Shown: piece after piece, positions 44,983 through 53,441 of the stretch
Layout of the letters: the number at the start of each line of letters is the position of its first letter
Numbering within the stretch: the first letter of the stretch is position 1
Source: Halomonas salipaludis
GTDB taxonomy: Bacteria; Pseudomonadota; Gammaproteobacteria; Pseudomonadales; Halomonadaceae
DNA length: 64,000 nucleotides
NCBI RefSeq assembly: GCF_002286975.1
Contig: NZ_NSKB01000006.1
Location: forward strand, 1 to 64,000
Reading direction: 5' to 3'
Notes under the pieces: generated by a model
Told to the model about the DNA's origin: nothing
Seen by the model: the letters and a program-made list of their open reading frames with translations, nothing else
Databases searched by the model: none
Position numbers and translations under genes: made by a program

Positions 44983-45975
44983 ATGCAAAGCATCAAGACG
45001 TATTTCGCCAACCTCTCTCAACGGCTAGGCCTAGCCGACGAGTTGATTGTGCTATCTCCCAAGCGTCGGGCTGCTCAGCAGCCCATGCAGTTGGGTGAGG
45101 TGCAGGATCAGACCGAGCACTATCTGGATCTATCTAGCGGTGCGGAAGAGGGGAAGGGGGTATTCACAGGAGTGTGGGGGTTAGGGGCAGTTTATATGTC
45201 CCTAATACTATTCCCCATTGTTTTTCAGGATTGGGAAGGTGTTGTCTTTGTATTTACAACGATGGCCGTAATGTTTGGTATTACTACAGCCGTCTTTTTG
45301 ATTGAGGTTTTTTGGCCGTCTTCCTCTCCCATTCGCTTTAATCGCCGAACTAGGGAAGTCTATTTCCAGGACAAGGACAAGCTCTACCATGTCCCTTGGG
45401 ATGAAGCGGTGGCCTGGATGCAGGAGAGCCGCACCGTGACCCAATATACCGGAGCAATGACAGAAACCCCGTTACAGCTGTTGCTACAGCGCTATGGGTA
45501 TCCGGAGGAGGTGATCGCACTTTGCCTCAACCTGCCCATGGGACGAACTGCGGAAACTCAGGGCATGTTGTGGGAGTACCTACGCTGCTATATGGAGAAG
45601 GGTCCTTGGTTCGATAATCAAGGTAATACTATACCCACTCCCAGAAGGGAAGAAGTGTTGGATAAACACAGTCAGAAGCACCGGTCGGCAAAAATCCATC
45701 TTCAACTAAATCGTGATTTAGTTAGAGATGGGGTTATGTCAAGAGGACGTTTGTGGGCAACAACTATTTTCGAGATTTTCATGCTCCCGCTATTTTTCTT
45801 ACGTGACAAAGTCGTTAAATATTCTTGTCAGCGTGCCGCCCGTAATCAATGGCATCCTTTAGTCAAGGAGCGTTGCCGCGCGGACGGCCCAAGCACCAGG
45901 CTCTATGACTTGGAGGTTGCCGAGGGATTACATCAGCATATTTCCGTTGATAATAGTATCTTTAGCAAGAAGTGA
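44983..45975 (+). CDS. DUF6708-like membrane protein (probable T6SS immunity)
   Basis: The 330-residue protein has two membrane helices (about 63-83 and 88-108; VWGLGAVYMSLILFPIVF and VFVFTTMAVMFGITTAVFLI) followed by the core IRFNRRTREVYFQDKDKLYHVPWDEAVAWMQ and WEYLRCYMEKGP, a pattern of the DUF6708 family found next to T6SS effectors. A further hydrophobic stretch (LWATTIFEIFMLPLFFL) is near residue 262. It is not a simple copy of the neighbours, though its plan (helices, then an RFNR/LNR strand domain) is similar. Confidence 0.68.
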   Translation: MQSIKTYFANLSQRLGLADELIVLSPKRRAAQQPMQLGEVQDQTEHYLDLSSGAEEGKGVFTGVWGLGAVYMSLILFPIVFQDWEGVVFVFTTMAVMFGITTAVFLIEVFWPSSSPIRFNRRTREVYFQDKDKLYHVPWDEAVAWMQESRTVTQYTGAMTETPLQLLLQRYGYPEEVIALCLNLPMGRTAETQGMLWEYLRCYMEKGPWFDNQGNTIPTPRREEVLDKHSQKHRSAKIHLQLNRDLVRDGVMSRGRLWATTIFEIFMLPLFFLRDKVVKYSCQRAARNQWHPLVKERCRADGPSTRLYDLEVAEGLHQHISVDNSIFSKK

Positions 45976-46098
45976 CAAGGTGTTATAAGAAGGGGGCTGA
46001 CTGTTATAAAGGTGTTTTCCGCCACCACGCTACTGGCGGGATATGGATGACTAAATAGACTGGATTTCCAGAGGGGGCAGTATCAAGGAATTTCGCGT

Positions 46099-47166
46099 AT
46101 GAAAGAGATTTTCCCTGCACTCTATAGCCCTAGTGCCTATAGGGCAGAAGATATTCCTTCATTGCCTGAAGCCCCGAGGAAAAGAGGGCGTGTGGGGGAG
46201 GACCTTTTACCCTTTGGAGATTATGCGTATATCGATCCCTATCAGCAGGTGTGTGCCGATGCCGAGCTGGTGCAGAATATGGAAAGAGAAAATACTTCAT
46301 TCTACGATTCGGAAGATTGGTGGTGGGATAACAAAAGGATTCGTTTTATCAAAAGCAAGCTGGGACTTTCTATACTATTGATGGCGTTTCCAGTGTTGTA
46401 CTTTTTATTGCTTTTAGCTTTTCCATATTGGGTTTCTGTTAGTTTTTTGGGCTATTTTTTTGAATACAATGGTTTTGTTGGGATGCTTGCTATGCTCGTG
46501 ATATTAGGGGGAGGGGGTCTGGGGGCGGGAGTGATAGGTGCATATACCTGCCAAACCGTCATGGGGGCTATTATTAGAGGGGGGGCTCACGTGATGAGCC
46601 CTCTTCGTGGGTGGTTTTCCAATCATGGAGATAATTATATGGATAATCGCCGGAGCGAACTGAATCGTCAAACAGGAATGGTTAGCTTTGCTCAGGGAAA
46701 AAAGACTCCCCCGCTTGTCGCTCCCTTTATTGAATTTGATGGCTATGTTGAGCGAGTGGTGCAGCGTGGCGGTGTTTTCTACCGCTTGATGTTTGTCCAT
46801 CGCTACACAGGAAAACAGTTTAACCAAACCTCGCTGAGTCCTATCGTCGACCATCAGCATGAGGTAAGAGCCACTTGGGATATGCTGCAACGCTACATGG
46901 ACGTCAGCCAACCGTTGCCTGATGTGCCGAGGCTTGAGCCGTTTCGTCACCTTGACCCTACCACTGCTCAGCATGATCAGGAGACAGGGCGCGACCCTCG
47001 CTACTGGCGTGATCTTGATCTGGAGGAGTGGAAGGAAAACGAAGGGGGTGCAAAGCGGCAGGCCCAGGTCGACTACCCTTGGCATCAACAGCGTTGCCGG
47101 CTCACACCCAAGCTTGGACAGATCGACATGGCAGCCTACCAAGCTGGATCGCCCCGGGTTTCATAG
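46099..47166 (+). CDS. Membrane immunity-like protein, third relative
   Basis: The 355-residue protein has the same layout as the copies at 42578 and 43819 but is much more diverged: a polar N-terminus, two to three membrane helices (LGLSILLMAFPVLYFLLLLA; MLAMLVILGGGGLGAGVIGAY), then SELNRQTGMVSF and the shared end MDVSQPLPDVPRLEPFRHLDPTTAQHDQETGRDPRYWRD. The DNA is AT-richer than the chromosome average. It has its own start region 123 bp after the previous gene. It may be an orphan immunity gene kept from an earlier effector. Confidence 0.7.
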   Translation: MKEIFPALYSPSAYRAEDIPSLPEAPRKRGRVGEDLLPFGDYAYIDPYQQVCADAELVQNMERENTSFYDSEDWWWDNKRIRFIKSKLGLSILLMAFPVLYFLLLLAFPYWVSVSFLGYFFEYNGFVGMLAMLVILGGGGLGAGVIGAYTCQTVMGAIIRGGAHVMSPLRGWFSNHGDNYMDNRRSELNRQTGMVSFAQGKKTPPLVAPFIEFDGYVERVVQRGGVFYRLMFVHRYTGKQFNQTSLSPIVDHQHEVRATWDMLQRYMDVSQPLPDVPRLEPFRHLDPTTAQHDQETGRDPRYWRDLDLEEWKENEGGAKRQAQVDYPWHQQRCRLTPKLGQIDMAAYQAGSPRVS

Positions 47167-47209
47167 ACACTTCCAGGCCCAATACTGAAGGCATCGCCAA
47201 GCACCTGCC

Positions 47210-48142
47210 TTAGTGCCTGGAGGCGGAGACGGCCAGCCCTGCATCAAGAGCATCAGCGTGCGCGATAAAGTCTTTCGGACGACGTTTCTGAAAGGTGTTC
47301 AGGTTGGCGAGTTTCCAGCGCAGGGCCGGCAACTGCTCGGCATGCGGACATTGCAGCAGTGACCAGTCGGGTTGCGCCCGGGTCAGCCCGCTCAGGAACT
47401 GCCGGTGGGCATCACTCAGCCGTCGCGCCAGTTCACGTCGCAGCCGGGCACGGGTATCAAGCAGGGCTTCCAGCGAACAATCCACCTCGGTCATGCCGAC
47501 GAAGGCGCGCTCGTACTCGTTGGCGATGTCCTTGTCGTTACCGAACAGCACTTCATGGGTCGGGCGGTTGTGCCCGGCCAGATAGACCACGAAGCACTCG
47601 ACCATCGCGTCGGTGAGGCTGCCTGTCTCGAACACCTGCAGGACGTCGAACAGATCCCGAGGATGCTGGCGATCCATGGCGGCGACCAGCTTGCTGGCAT
47701 AGAGCTCGTCCGTGGCCAGCGTCGGCACTTCGAACTCGACGCCGAACAGATCACTGGTTCGGGCGCTCAAGGTACTGCGTTCGACGGGCAGCACGGTGCC
47801 GCGAAACACCACATTGACCTCGACTTTCACCTGGCTGGTCTCGTTCTCCGCGATCAGCTTGGTGTCTCCGAGATCCTTGCTGCGGATCAGGCGGGTTTGC
47901 ACGCCGAGACGTCCGACGCGCTGCGCGATGGCGGCCAGTTCCTCGTTGATGGCCTGCAACGCCGCGTCTCGCGGCGTCTGCCACGGGAGGTAGACTACGT
48001 CGATGTCCACTGACAGGCGGGGCATATCCTGCAGAAACAGGTTGATGGCGGTGCCGCCCTTCATGGCGAAGATGTTGTTGTCGAACACGTCGGGAGCGAT
48101 GCTCAACAGCAGGCGAACGGTGTCGGCGTAATGTTTATCCAT
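47210..48142 (-). CDS. abiEii: AbiEii-type nucleotidyltransferase toxin
   Basis: The 310-residue protein has the nucleotidyltransferase motif KGGTAINLFLQDMPRLSVDIDVVYL (GG, then DxD) and the AbiEii/AbiGii C-terminal region. In type IV toxin-antitoxin systems, the toxin is a GTP- or nucleotide-using transferase that arrests growth or blocks phage. Its ATG overlaps the antitoxin 3' end by 8 bp. It faces the immunity gene array across 43 bp, so transcription converges. Confidence 0.9.
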   Translation of the reverse strand: MDKHYADTVRLLLSIAPDVFDNNIFAMKGGTAINLFLQDMPRLSVDIDVVYLPWQTPRDAALQAINEELAAIAQRVGRLGVQTRLIRSKDLGDTKLIAENETSQVKVEVNVVFRGTVLPVERSTLSARTSDLFGVEFEVPTLATDELYASKLVAAMDRQHPRDLFDVLQVFETGSLTDAMVECFVVYLAGHNRPTHEVLFGNDKDIANEYERAFVGMTEVDCSLEALLDTRARLRRELARRLSDAHRQFLSGLTRAQPDWSLLQCPHAEQLPALRWKLANLNTFQKRRPKDFIAHADALDAGLAVSASRH

Positions 48143-48893
48143 GAGGTTTCAGACTCAGTAAGGTGCCGTCATCCAGGCGACTCATCCAGCGCTTGTTGCT
48201 GCCGGTGCGTACCGAGTACTGCTCCAGTAGCGCATCGACGTCGGCCACACCAGTCTCCCGTGCCCAAGTCAGGAACAGGCGCACGGCTTTGACGCTGGTA
48301 CAGCAGGCCAGCAGACGCCCGAGTACATCCTTGCGCGGTGATCGCAGGCCGTCGAACAAGTTGCGGGCCTCTTCGAGGCTTTCCCGGGTGCCAGTCTCGT
48401 AGAGCAGTTCCAGAACGGCACGCTCTGGTACGGCTACCTGTAGTCCGTCCGCCTGTCCCGGGGGTGTGTGCAGGGTCTTGTCGGCGAGCGCGTCATCGGG
48501 CCAATCGAACAGCCTGGCGTTGACGTACCGTGCCGGGAATCGCTTGGTGAACCAGGCAGGCAGTGTAAAGCGGGCGTCACCCCAGAGCACCAGGGTCTCC
48601 CGGGAGGCCAGGTTGTGTCGCACCCCCTGCATCGCCAAAGCGCTCTTGCCCCCCACATGCAGGCCGGCGACCCTCTCCTGCAGGAATTGCAGGGCCCCGC
48701 TGACGTCGAAGTCGTCATTCGGGAAGGCATAGATGCCATGCGCGAGGCGCACCAGCCAGCCGCTCTCCGCGTAGCGGGCGGCCAACTGGGGCGACACGCC
48801 GAAGGATTCGAGCATGGCGAGGTCGAACGGCGCCCCACGGGGGAGCTCCGTCAACAAGCGCTTGATTACCTGATGTCTAGTATTTCCACTCAT
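48135..48893 (-). CDS. abiEi: AbiEi-family antitoxin
   Basis: The 252-residue protein has an N-terminal winged helix typical of AbiEi_3/AbiEi_4 (LESFGVSPQLAARYAESGWLVRLAHGIYAFP) that binds its own promoter, then GGKSALAMQGVRHNL and the C-terminal antitoxin domain. It is the first gene of the abiEi-abiEii pair. The gap upstream has AT-rich promoter-like sequence (TTTAAATATAG) but no clear long palindrome. Confidence 0.9.
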   Translation of the reverse strand: MSGNTRHQVIKRLLTELPRGAPFDLAMLESFGVSPQLAARYAESGWLVRLAHGIYAFPNDDFDVSGALQFLQERVAGLHVGGKSALAMQGVRHNLASRETLVLWGDARFTLPAWFTKRFPARYVNARLFDWPDDALADKTLHTPPGQADGLQVAVPERAVLELLYETGTRESLEEARNLFDGLRSPRKDVLGRLLACCTSVKAVRLFLTWARETGVADVDALLEQYSVRTGSNKRWMSRLDDGTLLSLKPHG

Positions 48894-49094
48894 GGTTTAA
48901 ATATAGTGCAGAAACTAATCATGCGCTACGCAGAGACAGAGAAATGCATGGAAATTAGCCTTATGATTGAATTTGGTGTGCAAATCTAATCAAGCGCGGT
49001 CCCGAAGGCCGGCTTTGCCCAGCAAGACATGCCAGATTACTGGCCACGCCCCCCAGCATTGACACCCGGCGCCCCTCGGCGGCATGATTCTGTG

Positions 49095-49145
49095 ATGATC
49101 CGATTTCAACCGACACGCCGTATTCGCCAGTGGTGGCGCTCCTGA
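49095..49145 (+). CDS. trpL: trpGDC leader peptide
   Basis: A 17-codon frame encodes MIRFQPTRRIRQWWRS, with two adjacent Trp codons just before the end. A terminator-like hairpin follows (49171-49197) and trpG starts 150 bp downstream. The bases after the Trp codons can pair in mutually exclusive ways, as in a classical attenuator. The ribosome-binding site is weak; the peptide is too short for ordinary gene calling. Confidence 0.85.
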   Translation: MIRFQPTRRIRQWWRS

Positions 49146-49198
49146 TCAGGGGCGGCACGCTGACGAGTGAAAAATGCCGCCGTCAGGGCGGCATTTTT
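49132..49198 (+). promoter_or_regulatory. trpGDC attenuator (leader RNA with terminator)
   Basis: The terminator is AAAATGCCGCC / GGCGGCATTTT with a five-base loop and a T run (49171-49198). The upstream GGCGGCA (about 49151-49157) can pair with TGCCGCC (49175-49181) and so break the terminator. That segment can itself be masked by the preceding pairing GCTCCT / AGGGGC around the CCTGATCAGG palindrome, next to the two Trp codons. Ribosome stalling at the Trp codons would free the antiterminator. Confidence 0.8.
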
Positions 49199-49294
49199 GT
49201 GTCTGCTGACTCCCTGCACGGCTGGCGCAGTCCCTGAGAGCACTGGGTAACGGCGCCGATTAGCGACAGTACACACCATAGGGAATACAGAGTC

Positions 49295-49888
49295 ATGGCC
49301 ACGTCCGTGCTAATGATCGATAATTACGACAGCTTCACCTACAACGTCGTGCAGTACCTGGCCGAGCTGGGGGCCGAGGTGCACACCTACCGCAACGACG
49401 CCATCACCCTCGAGGAGATCGAGGCGCTGGCGCCGAGCCACCTGGTGGTCTCTCCCGGCCCCTGCACGCCCAACGAGGCGGGCATCTCGATGGCCGCCAT
49501 CGAGCACTTCGCCGGCAAGCTGCCGATCCTCGGCATCTGCCTGGGCCACCAGGCCATCGGCCAGGTCTACGGCGGCGAGGTAGTGCGCGCGCCCCAGGTG
49601 ATGCACGGCAAGACCTCCAGGGTGCGCCACGGCGGCCATGGCGTATTCGCCGGCCTCGAGGACCCGCTGGAGGTAACCCGCTATCATTCCCTGGTAGTGG
49701 CCGCCGAGACCCTGCCCGAGTGCCTCGAAGTGACCGCCTGGGTGGATGACAGCGACGTCACCCCCGGCTTGATCATGGGCCTGCGCCACAAGACACTGGA
49801 CATCGAAGGGGTGCAGTTCCACCCCGAGTCGATCCTGACGCGCCAGGGGCACGAGCTCCTGCAGAACTTTCTTTCACGTCGCGCCTAA
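49295..49888 (+). CDS. trpG: Anthranilate synthase component II (glutamine amidotransferase)
   Basis: The 197-residue class I amidotransferase has the oxyanion motif [13 protein letters not shown], the catalytic Cys in [12 protein letters not shown], and the His-Glu pair in [10 protein letters not shown]. It feeds ammonia to TrpE. It is the first gene of trpGDC and lies 14 kb from trpE. Confidence 0.97.
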   Translation: MATSVLMIDNYDSFTYNVVQYLAELGAEVHTYRNDAITLEEIEALAPSHLVVSPGPCTPNEAGISMAAIEHFAGKLPILGICLGHQAIGQVYGGEVVRAPQVMHGKTSRVRHGGHGVFAGLEDPLEVTRYHSLVVAAETLPECLEVTAWVDDSDVTPGLIMGLRHKTLDIEGVQFHPESILTRQGHELLQNFLSRRA

Positions 49889-49901
49889 CGGAGACCGCCC
49901 C

Positions 49902-50921
49902 ATGCAGATGCGAGAGGCCATCGACGCCGTGATGCGCGGCCAGAGCCTGACGTTCGACCAGACCCACGCGGTAATGCGCACCATCATGACCGGCGAGGCC
50001 ACCGACGCCCAGATCGGCGGCTTCCTGATCGCGCTCTCGATGAAGGGCGAGAGCGCCGAAGAGATCAGCGCCGCCGCCCAGGTGATGCGCGAGCTGATGA
50101 CCCCGGTGAGCGTGCACGGCGAGAACGTCGTCGACATCGTCGGCACCGGCGGCGACGGCGCCAACCTGTTCAACGTCTCCACTGCGTCGAGTTTCGTCGC
50201 GGCGGCGGGCGGCGCCCACGTCGCCAAGCACGGCAACCGCAGCGTTTCCTCCTCCTCCGGCAGCGCCGACCTGTTCGCCGTGGCCGGCATCAAGATCGAG
50301 CTCGACGCCGAGCAGGTGGCGCGCTGCATCGACCAGGTCGGGGTCGGCTTTATGTTCGCGCCGATGCACCACCAGGCCATGCGCCACGCCATCGGCCCGC
50401 GCCGCGAGATGGGCGTGCGTACCCTGTTCAACATCCTCGGCCCGCTGACCAACCCGGCCGGTGCCCCCAACCAGCTGCTCGGCGTCTACGACCCCAGCCT
50501 GGTGCGGCTGATGGCCGAGGTGCTCAAGCGCCTGGGCAGCCGCCATGTGATGGTGGTCCACGCCGAGGATGGCCTCGACGAGATCTCGCTGGCCGCGCCG
50601 ACCCGGGTCGCCGAGCTTAAGGAGGGCGAGATCGTCGAGTACACCATCGCCCCCGAAGACTTCGGCATCGAGCGCCAGGCGCTGACGCCGCTCAAGGTGG
50701 TTACCGCCGAAGACAGCCTGCGGCTGGTGCACGAGGCCCTGGCCGGCGACGGCCCCGCAGCGGATATCGTCGCCCTCAATGCCGGCGCCGCCCTTTACGT
50801 TTCCGGGATTGCCGATACCCTCAAGGAAGGGGTAGCCATGGCCCAGGACGCCCAGGCCTCCGGGCTGCCGCGGGAAAAGATGAAAGAACTGGCCGACTTC
50901 ACCCGGGTGTTTGCCGACTGA
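49902..50921 (+). CDS. trpD: Anthranilate phosphoribosyltransferase
   Basis: The 339-residue enzyme has the PRPP-binding GTGGDGANLFNVSTASSFVAAAGG and KHGNRSVSSSSGSADL motifs. It transfers phosphoribose to anthranilate. It follows trpG by 13 bp. Confidence 0.97.
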   Translation: MQMREAIDAVMRGQSLTFDQTHAVMRTIMTGEATDAQIGGFLIALSMKGESAEEISAAAQVMRELMTPVSVHGENVVDIVGTGGDGANLFNVSTASSFVAAAGGAHVAKHGNRSVSSSSGSADLFAVAGIKIELDAEQVARCIDQVGVGFMFAPMHHQAMRHAIGPRREMGVRTLFNILGPLTNPAGAPNQLLGVYDPSLVRLMAEVLKRLGSRHVMVVHAEDGLDEISLAAPTRVAELKEGEIVEYTIAPEDFGIERQALTPLKVVTAEDSLRLVHEALAGDGPAADIVALNAGAALYVSGIADTLKEGVAMAQDAQASGLPREKMKELADFTRVFAD

Positions 50922-50957
50922 CGGCACCTCGAACCGCTGCCACGGGGATACAGCAAG

Positions 50958-51764
50958 ATGACAAGCACACAGGGAATGCCCACCATCCTGGCGCAGATAC
51001 TGGCGCGCAAGGACGAAGAGGTACACGAGCGCAGCCTGGCGGTGACCGAGACCGACCTGCTGGCCCTGGCGCGCCAGCAGAGCGCGCCGCGCGGCTTCGT
51101 GAAAGCGCTGGACGAACGCATCGAGGCTGGCGACCCGGCGGTGATCGCCGAGATCAAGAAGGCCTCGCCCTCCAAGGGTGTGATGCGTGAAGACTTCCGC
51201 CCCGGCGAGATCGCTACGAGCTACCAGGCCGGCGGCGCCGCCTGCCTCTCGGTGCTCACCGACGCCGACTTCTTCCAGGGCCACGAAGACTTCCTGATCG
51301 AAGCCCGCGAAGCCTGCGACCTGCCGGTGATCCGCAAGGACTTCATCACCCACGGCTACCAGGTCAGCGAAGCCCGCGCCATCGGCGCCGACTGCATCCT
51401 GCTGATCGTCGCCGCGCTGGACGACGCGCGCATGCTCGACCTCTACCAGCAGGCCGAAGGGCTGGGCATGGACGTCCTGGTGGAAGTGCACGACCAGCGC
51501 GAACTCGAGCGCGCCCTGCGCCTTGAGCTCTCGCTGGTGGGCATCAACAACCGCGACCTGCACACCTTCGACACCCGCCTGGAAACCACCTTCGAGCTGC
51601 TCAGCCACATCCCCGAGGGGGTTACCGTGGTCACCGAGTCCGGTATCCACACCCACGACGACGTACTGCGCATGCGCGAGCACGACGTGCACGGCTTCCT
51701 GGTCGGTGAAGCCTTCATGCGTGAAGAGGACCCCGGCGAAGCCCTGCGGCGGCTGTTTTTCTAA
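50958..51764 (+). CDS. trpC: Indole-3-glycerol phosphate synthase
   Basis: The 268-residue TIM-barrel protein starts [16 protein letters not shown] after a short lead and has [26 protein letters not shown] and LVGINNRDL with TESGI, all of the active site. It is monofunctional (not fused to TrpF), as in pseudomonads. A terminator follows. Confidence 0.96.
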   Translation: MTSTQGMPTILAQILARKDEEVHERSLAVTETDLLALARQQSAPRGFVKALDERIEAGDPAVIAEIKKASPSKGVMREDFRPGEIATSYQAGGAACLSVLTDADFFQGHEDFLIEAREACDLPVIRKDFITHGYQVSEARAIGADCILLIVAALDDARMLDLYQQAEGLGMDVLVEVHDQRELERALRLELSLVGINNRDLHTFDTRLETTFELLSHIPEGVTVVTESGIHTHDDVLRMREHDVHGFLVGEAFMREEDPGEALRRLFF

Positions 51765-51788
51765 ACCGGAAGCCAATCAGCAGCAACA

Positions 51789-51816
51789 ACAACGGGCAGC
51801 CTGGGCTGCCCGTTGT
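51789..51816 (+). terminator. Hairpin after trpC
   Basis: A 13-bp stem ACAACGGGCAGCC with its complement and a two-base loop. The core ACGGGCAGCCT-(A/G)GGCTGCCCGT recurs in almost the same form after the bactofilin gene (53186-53209). Confidence 0.75.
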
Positions 51817-51837
51817 GCGTTTGGGAGGAAGGCGCGC

Positions 51838-52401
51838 CTAGCGCGACGTTACGCGAACCTTGGCCGTTAGCCAGGCGCCTTCTGCGCATTTCATGCGCTT
51901 CGCCTCGATGCTGCCGCGGACCCGTGCACTAGGGAGCAGGATGGCCTGATCGGTAGCCACCAGCAGGCCCTCGACGCGACCGGCAACGCTGATCAGCCGT
52001 GCCTCGATGCGGCGGGAGACGCCCCCCGTCTCGGTGATGGTGACAGGCTGATCCGGCGCCTCGACGTCGCCTTCGATGGTACCGTGGATCACCAACGGCT
52101 GCCGGGAGCGCACCTTGCCTGCAATGTGTAGGGTCTCGCCGATCAGGCTGCCGTCGGGCGCCGACAAGCGCTGGGTGGGCGCCACCAGGGGCACCGTCGG
52201 CAAGCTAACCTTGGCAGGCTGCTCGGCCTGGAGCGACGGCGTGGCAGGCTCACGTGGCGAGGCGAGTTGATGCTGGGGGGAAGCGTGCAGGGCAGGGGCC
52301 TGGTTGGCCACGGCACGCTTGCGCATACGTCGCTTGCCATCCAGCATGATCAGGATGAGCGCCACTACGCCCGCGATGAATAACGCGTCTCCGCCCCCCA
52401 T
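51838..52401 (-). CDS. Membrane-anchored bactofilin family protein
   Basis: The 187-residue protein starts with a membrane helix (GGGDALFIAGVVALILIML) and a basic turn (DGKRRMRKR), then a Pro/Gln/Ala linker (35-80), and a bactofilin beta-helix (SLIGETLHIAGKVRSRQPLVIHGTIEGDV to the end). Bactofilins form polymers that organise cell shape or envelope machinery. It is divergent from a second, soluble bactofilin gene across 176 bp. Confidence 0.83.
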   Translation of the reverse strand: MGGGDALFIAGVVALILIMLDGKRRMRKRAVANQAPALHASPQHQLASPREPATPSLQAEQPAKVSLPTVPLVAPTQRLSAPDGSLIGETLHIAGKVRSRQPLVIHGTIEGDVEAPDQPVTITETGGVSRRIEARLISVAGRVEGLLVATDQAILLPSARVRGSIEAKRMKCAEGAWLTAKVRVTSR

Positions 52402-52577
52402 AGCCGCCCCTTGATAGAAGTGAGATGCCCAGCGTCAGTATAGGCGGCTCGCGCGAGAGGCAGAAAACACGACTAACGGCCGTTTTCATTGGCTACTCTT
52501 GCCTTTGATCTTACTCCGACGCGGCAATACTCCTAGTATCGCACCGTTCCCCCTTACGCTACCCGGAGCCTTTCCCT

Positions 52578-53147
52578 ATGTTCAGCAAGCACAAGCCCAC
52601 CAGTGTTCCTGCCGACCATACGGTGTCGCCTCCCGCTTCGTCATACACTGCCCCAAGCAGGGACGAGCCGCGCAGCGGTAACGGGCGCCCGGCCACCATC
52701 GGCGCCCATACCAGCATCGAAGGCAGCGTCGTCGGCGAGGAGGAGCTGATCATCGACGGCCAGGTAGTCGGCACGGTGGAGTTCAAGCGCAACACCGTCA
52801 GCATCGGCAACGATGGCCGCGTAGAGGGCGATATCGTCGCACAGACGCTGCACGTGGCTGGCAGCGTTGAAGGGCGCCTGATCGCCTCGCACAAGATCAC
52901 CGTTCACCACACCGCGCAGATCTCCGGCACCATCATCACCCCCTGCCTGGTGCTCGAGGACGGCGCCGTCTTCCAGGGCAACATCGATATGGATGCCGAG
53001 AACGACGTCCTGCGCTCCGCCTTCGGCGGCAGCGTCAGCACGCCGGCGCCCCAGCCTTACGCCCAGCACGACGCCGAGCCCGCAATCGACGATGACGACG
53101 CCGACGAATCCGCCGAAGCGGAAACGCAGCGCGAAGAGAATACCTGA
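52578..53147 (+). CDS. Bactofilin family polymer-forming cytoskeletal protein
   Basis: The 189-residue protein has a disordered N-terminus (1-40), a bactofilin core (THTSIEGSVVGEEELIIDGQVVGTVEFKRNTVSIGNDGRVEGDI) with right-handed beta-helix rungs, and an acidic C-terminal tail (DDDDADESAEAE). It lacks the membrane helix of its divergent neighbour, so the two may form a membrane-linked copolymer. Confidence 0.88.
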   Translation: MFSKHKPTSVPADHTVSPPASSYTAPSRDEPRSGNGRPATIGAHTSIEGSVVGEEELIIDGQVVGTVEFKRNTVSIGNDGRVEGDIVAQTLHVAGSVEGRLIASHKITVHHTAQISGTIITPCLVLEDGAVFQGNIDMDAENDVLRSAFGGSVSTPAPQPYAQHDAEPAIDDDDADESAEAETQREENT

Positions 53148-53185
53148 GCCAACCAAACGGCTACATCGCCACTATCACCACCGAC

Positions 53186-53209
53186 AACGGGCAGCCTAGG
53201 CTGCCCGTT
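53186..53209 (+). terminator. Terminator after the bactofilin gene
   Basis: A perfect 24-bp palindrome of which each arm is AACGGGCAGCCT, followed by TCCGTG. It has no loop bases, so the folded form will open at the centre. It marks the last core gene before the mobile region; 53210-53441 has no gene that I can support. Confidence 0.65.
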
Positions 53210-53441
53210 TCCGTGCAAGTAAGCCATTACTTACTCATCACTAACCCAATGCAAAGCCACGAACTGCGTTGATAAGTGGCGCCTGATCCGTTTTGCTGGC
53301 AAGGAGCATCCCGCCTAGTATGAAAACCTAAGGTCGCTAAGACGGCTGGATAAAACAAGCAGTACGCACGGGACTACCGCATCAACATGATATGCAGTCT
53401 CGGGGCGGTAGCGTGGCTAACGATTAACCACCGCTAGGGAG

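Noticed and set aside
49773-51776. 667-codon frame on the minus strand across trpD and trpC
   Set aside because: It is antisense to well-identified trp genes; its His/Gln/Arg/Gly-rich composition is that of a GC-rich shadow frame.
43668-53415. Repeated GGCGGTAGCGTGG strings near 43680, 44925 and 53405
   Set aside because: The first two belong to the tandem duplication; the third shares only about 13 bp and has no related flanks.
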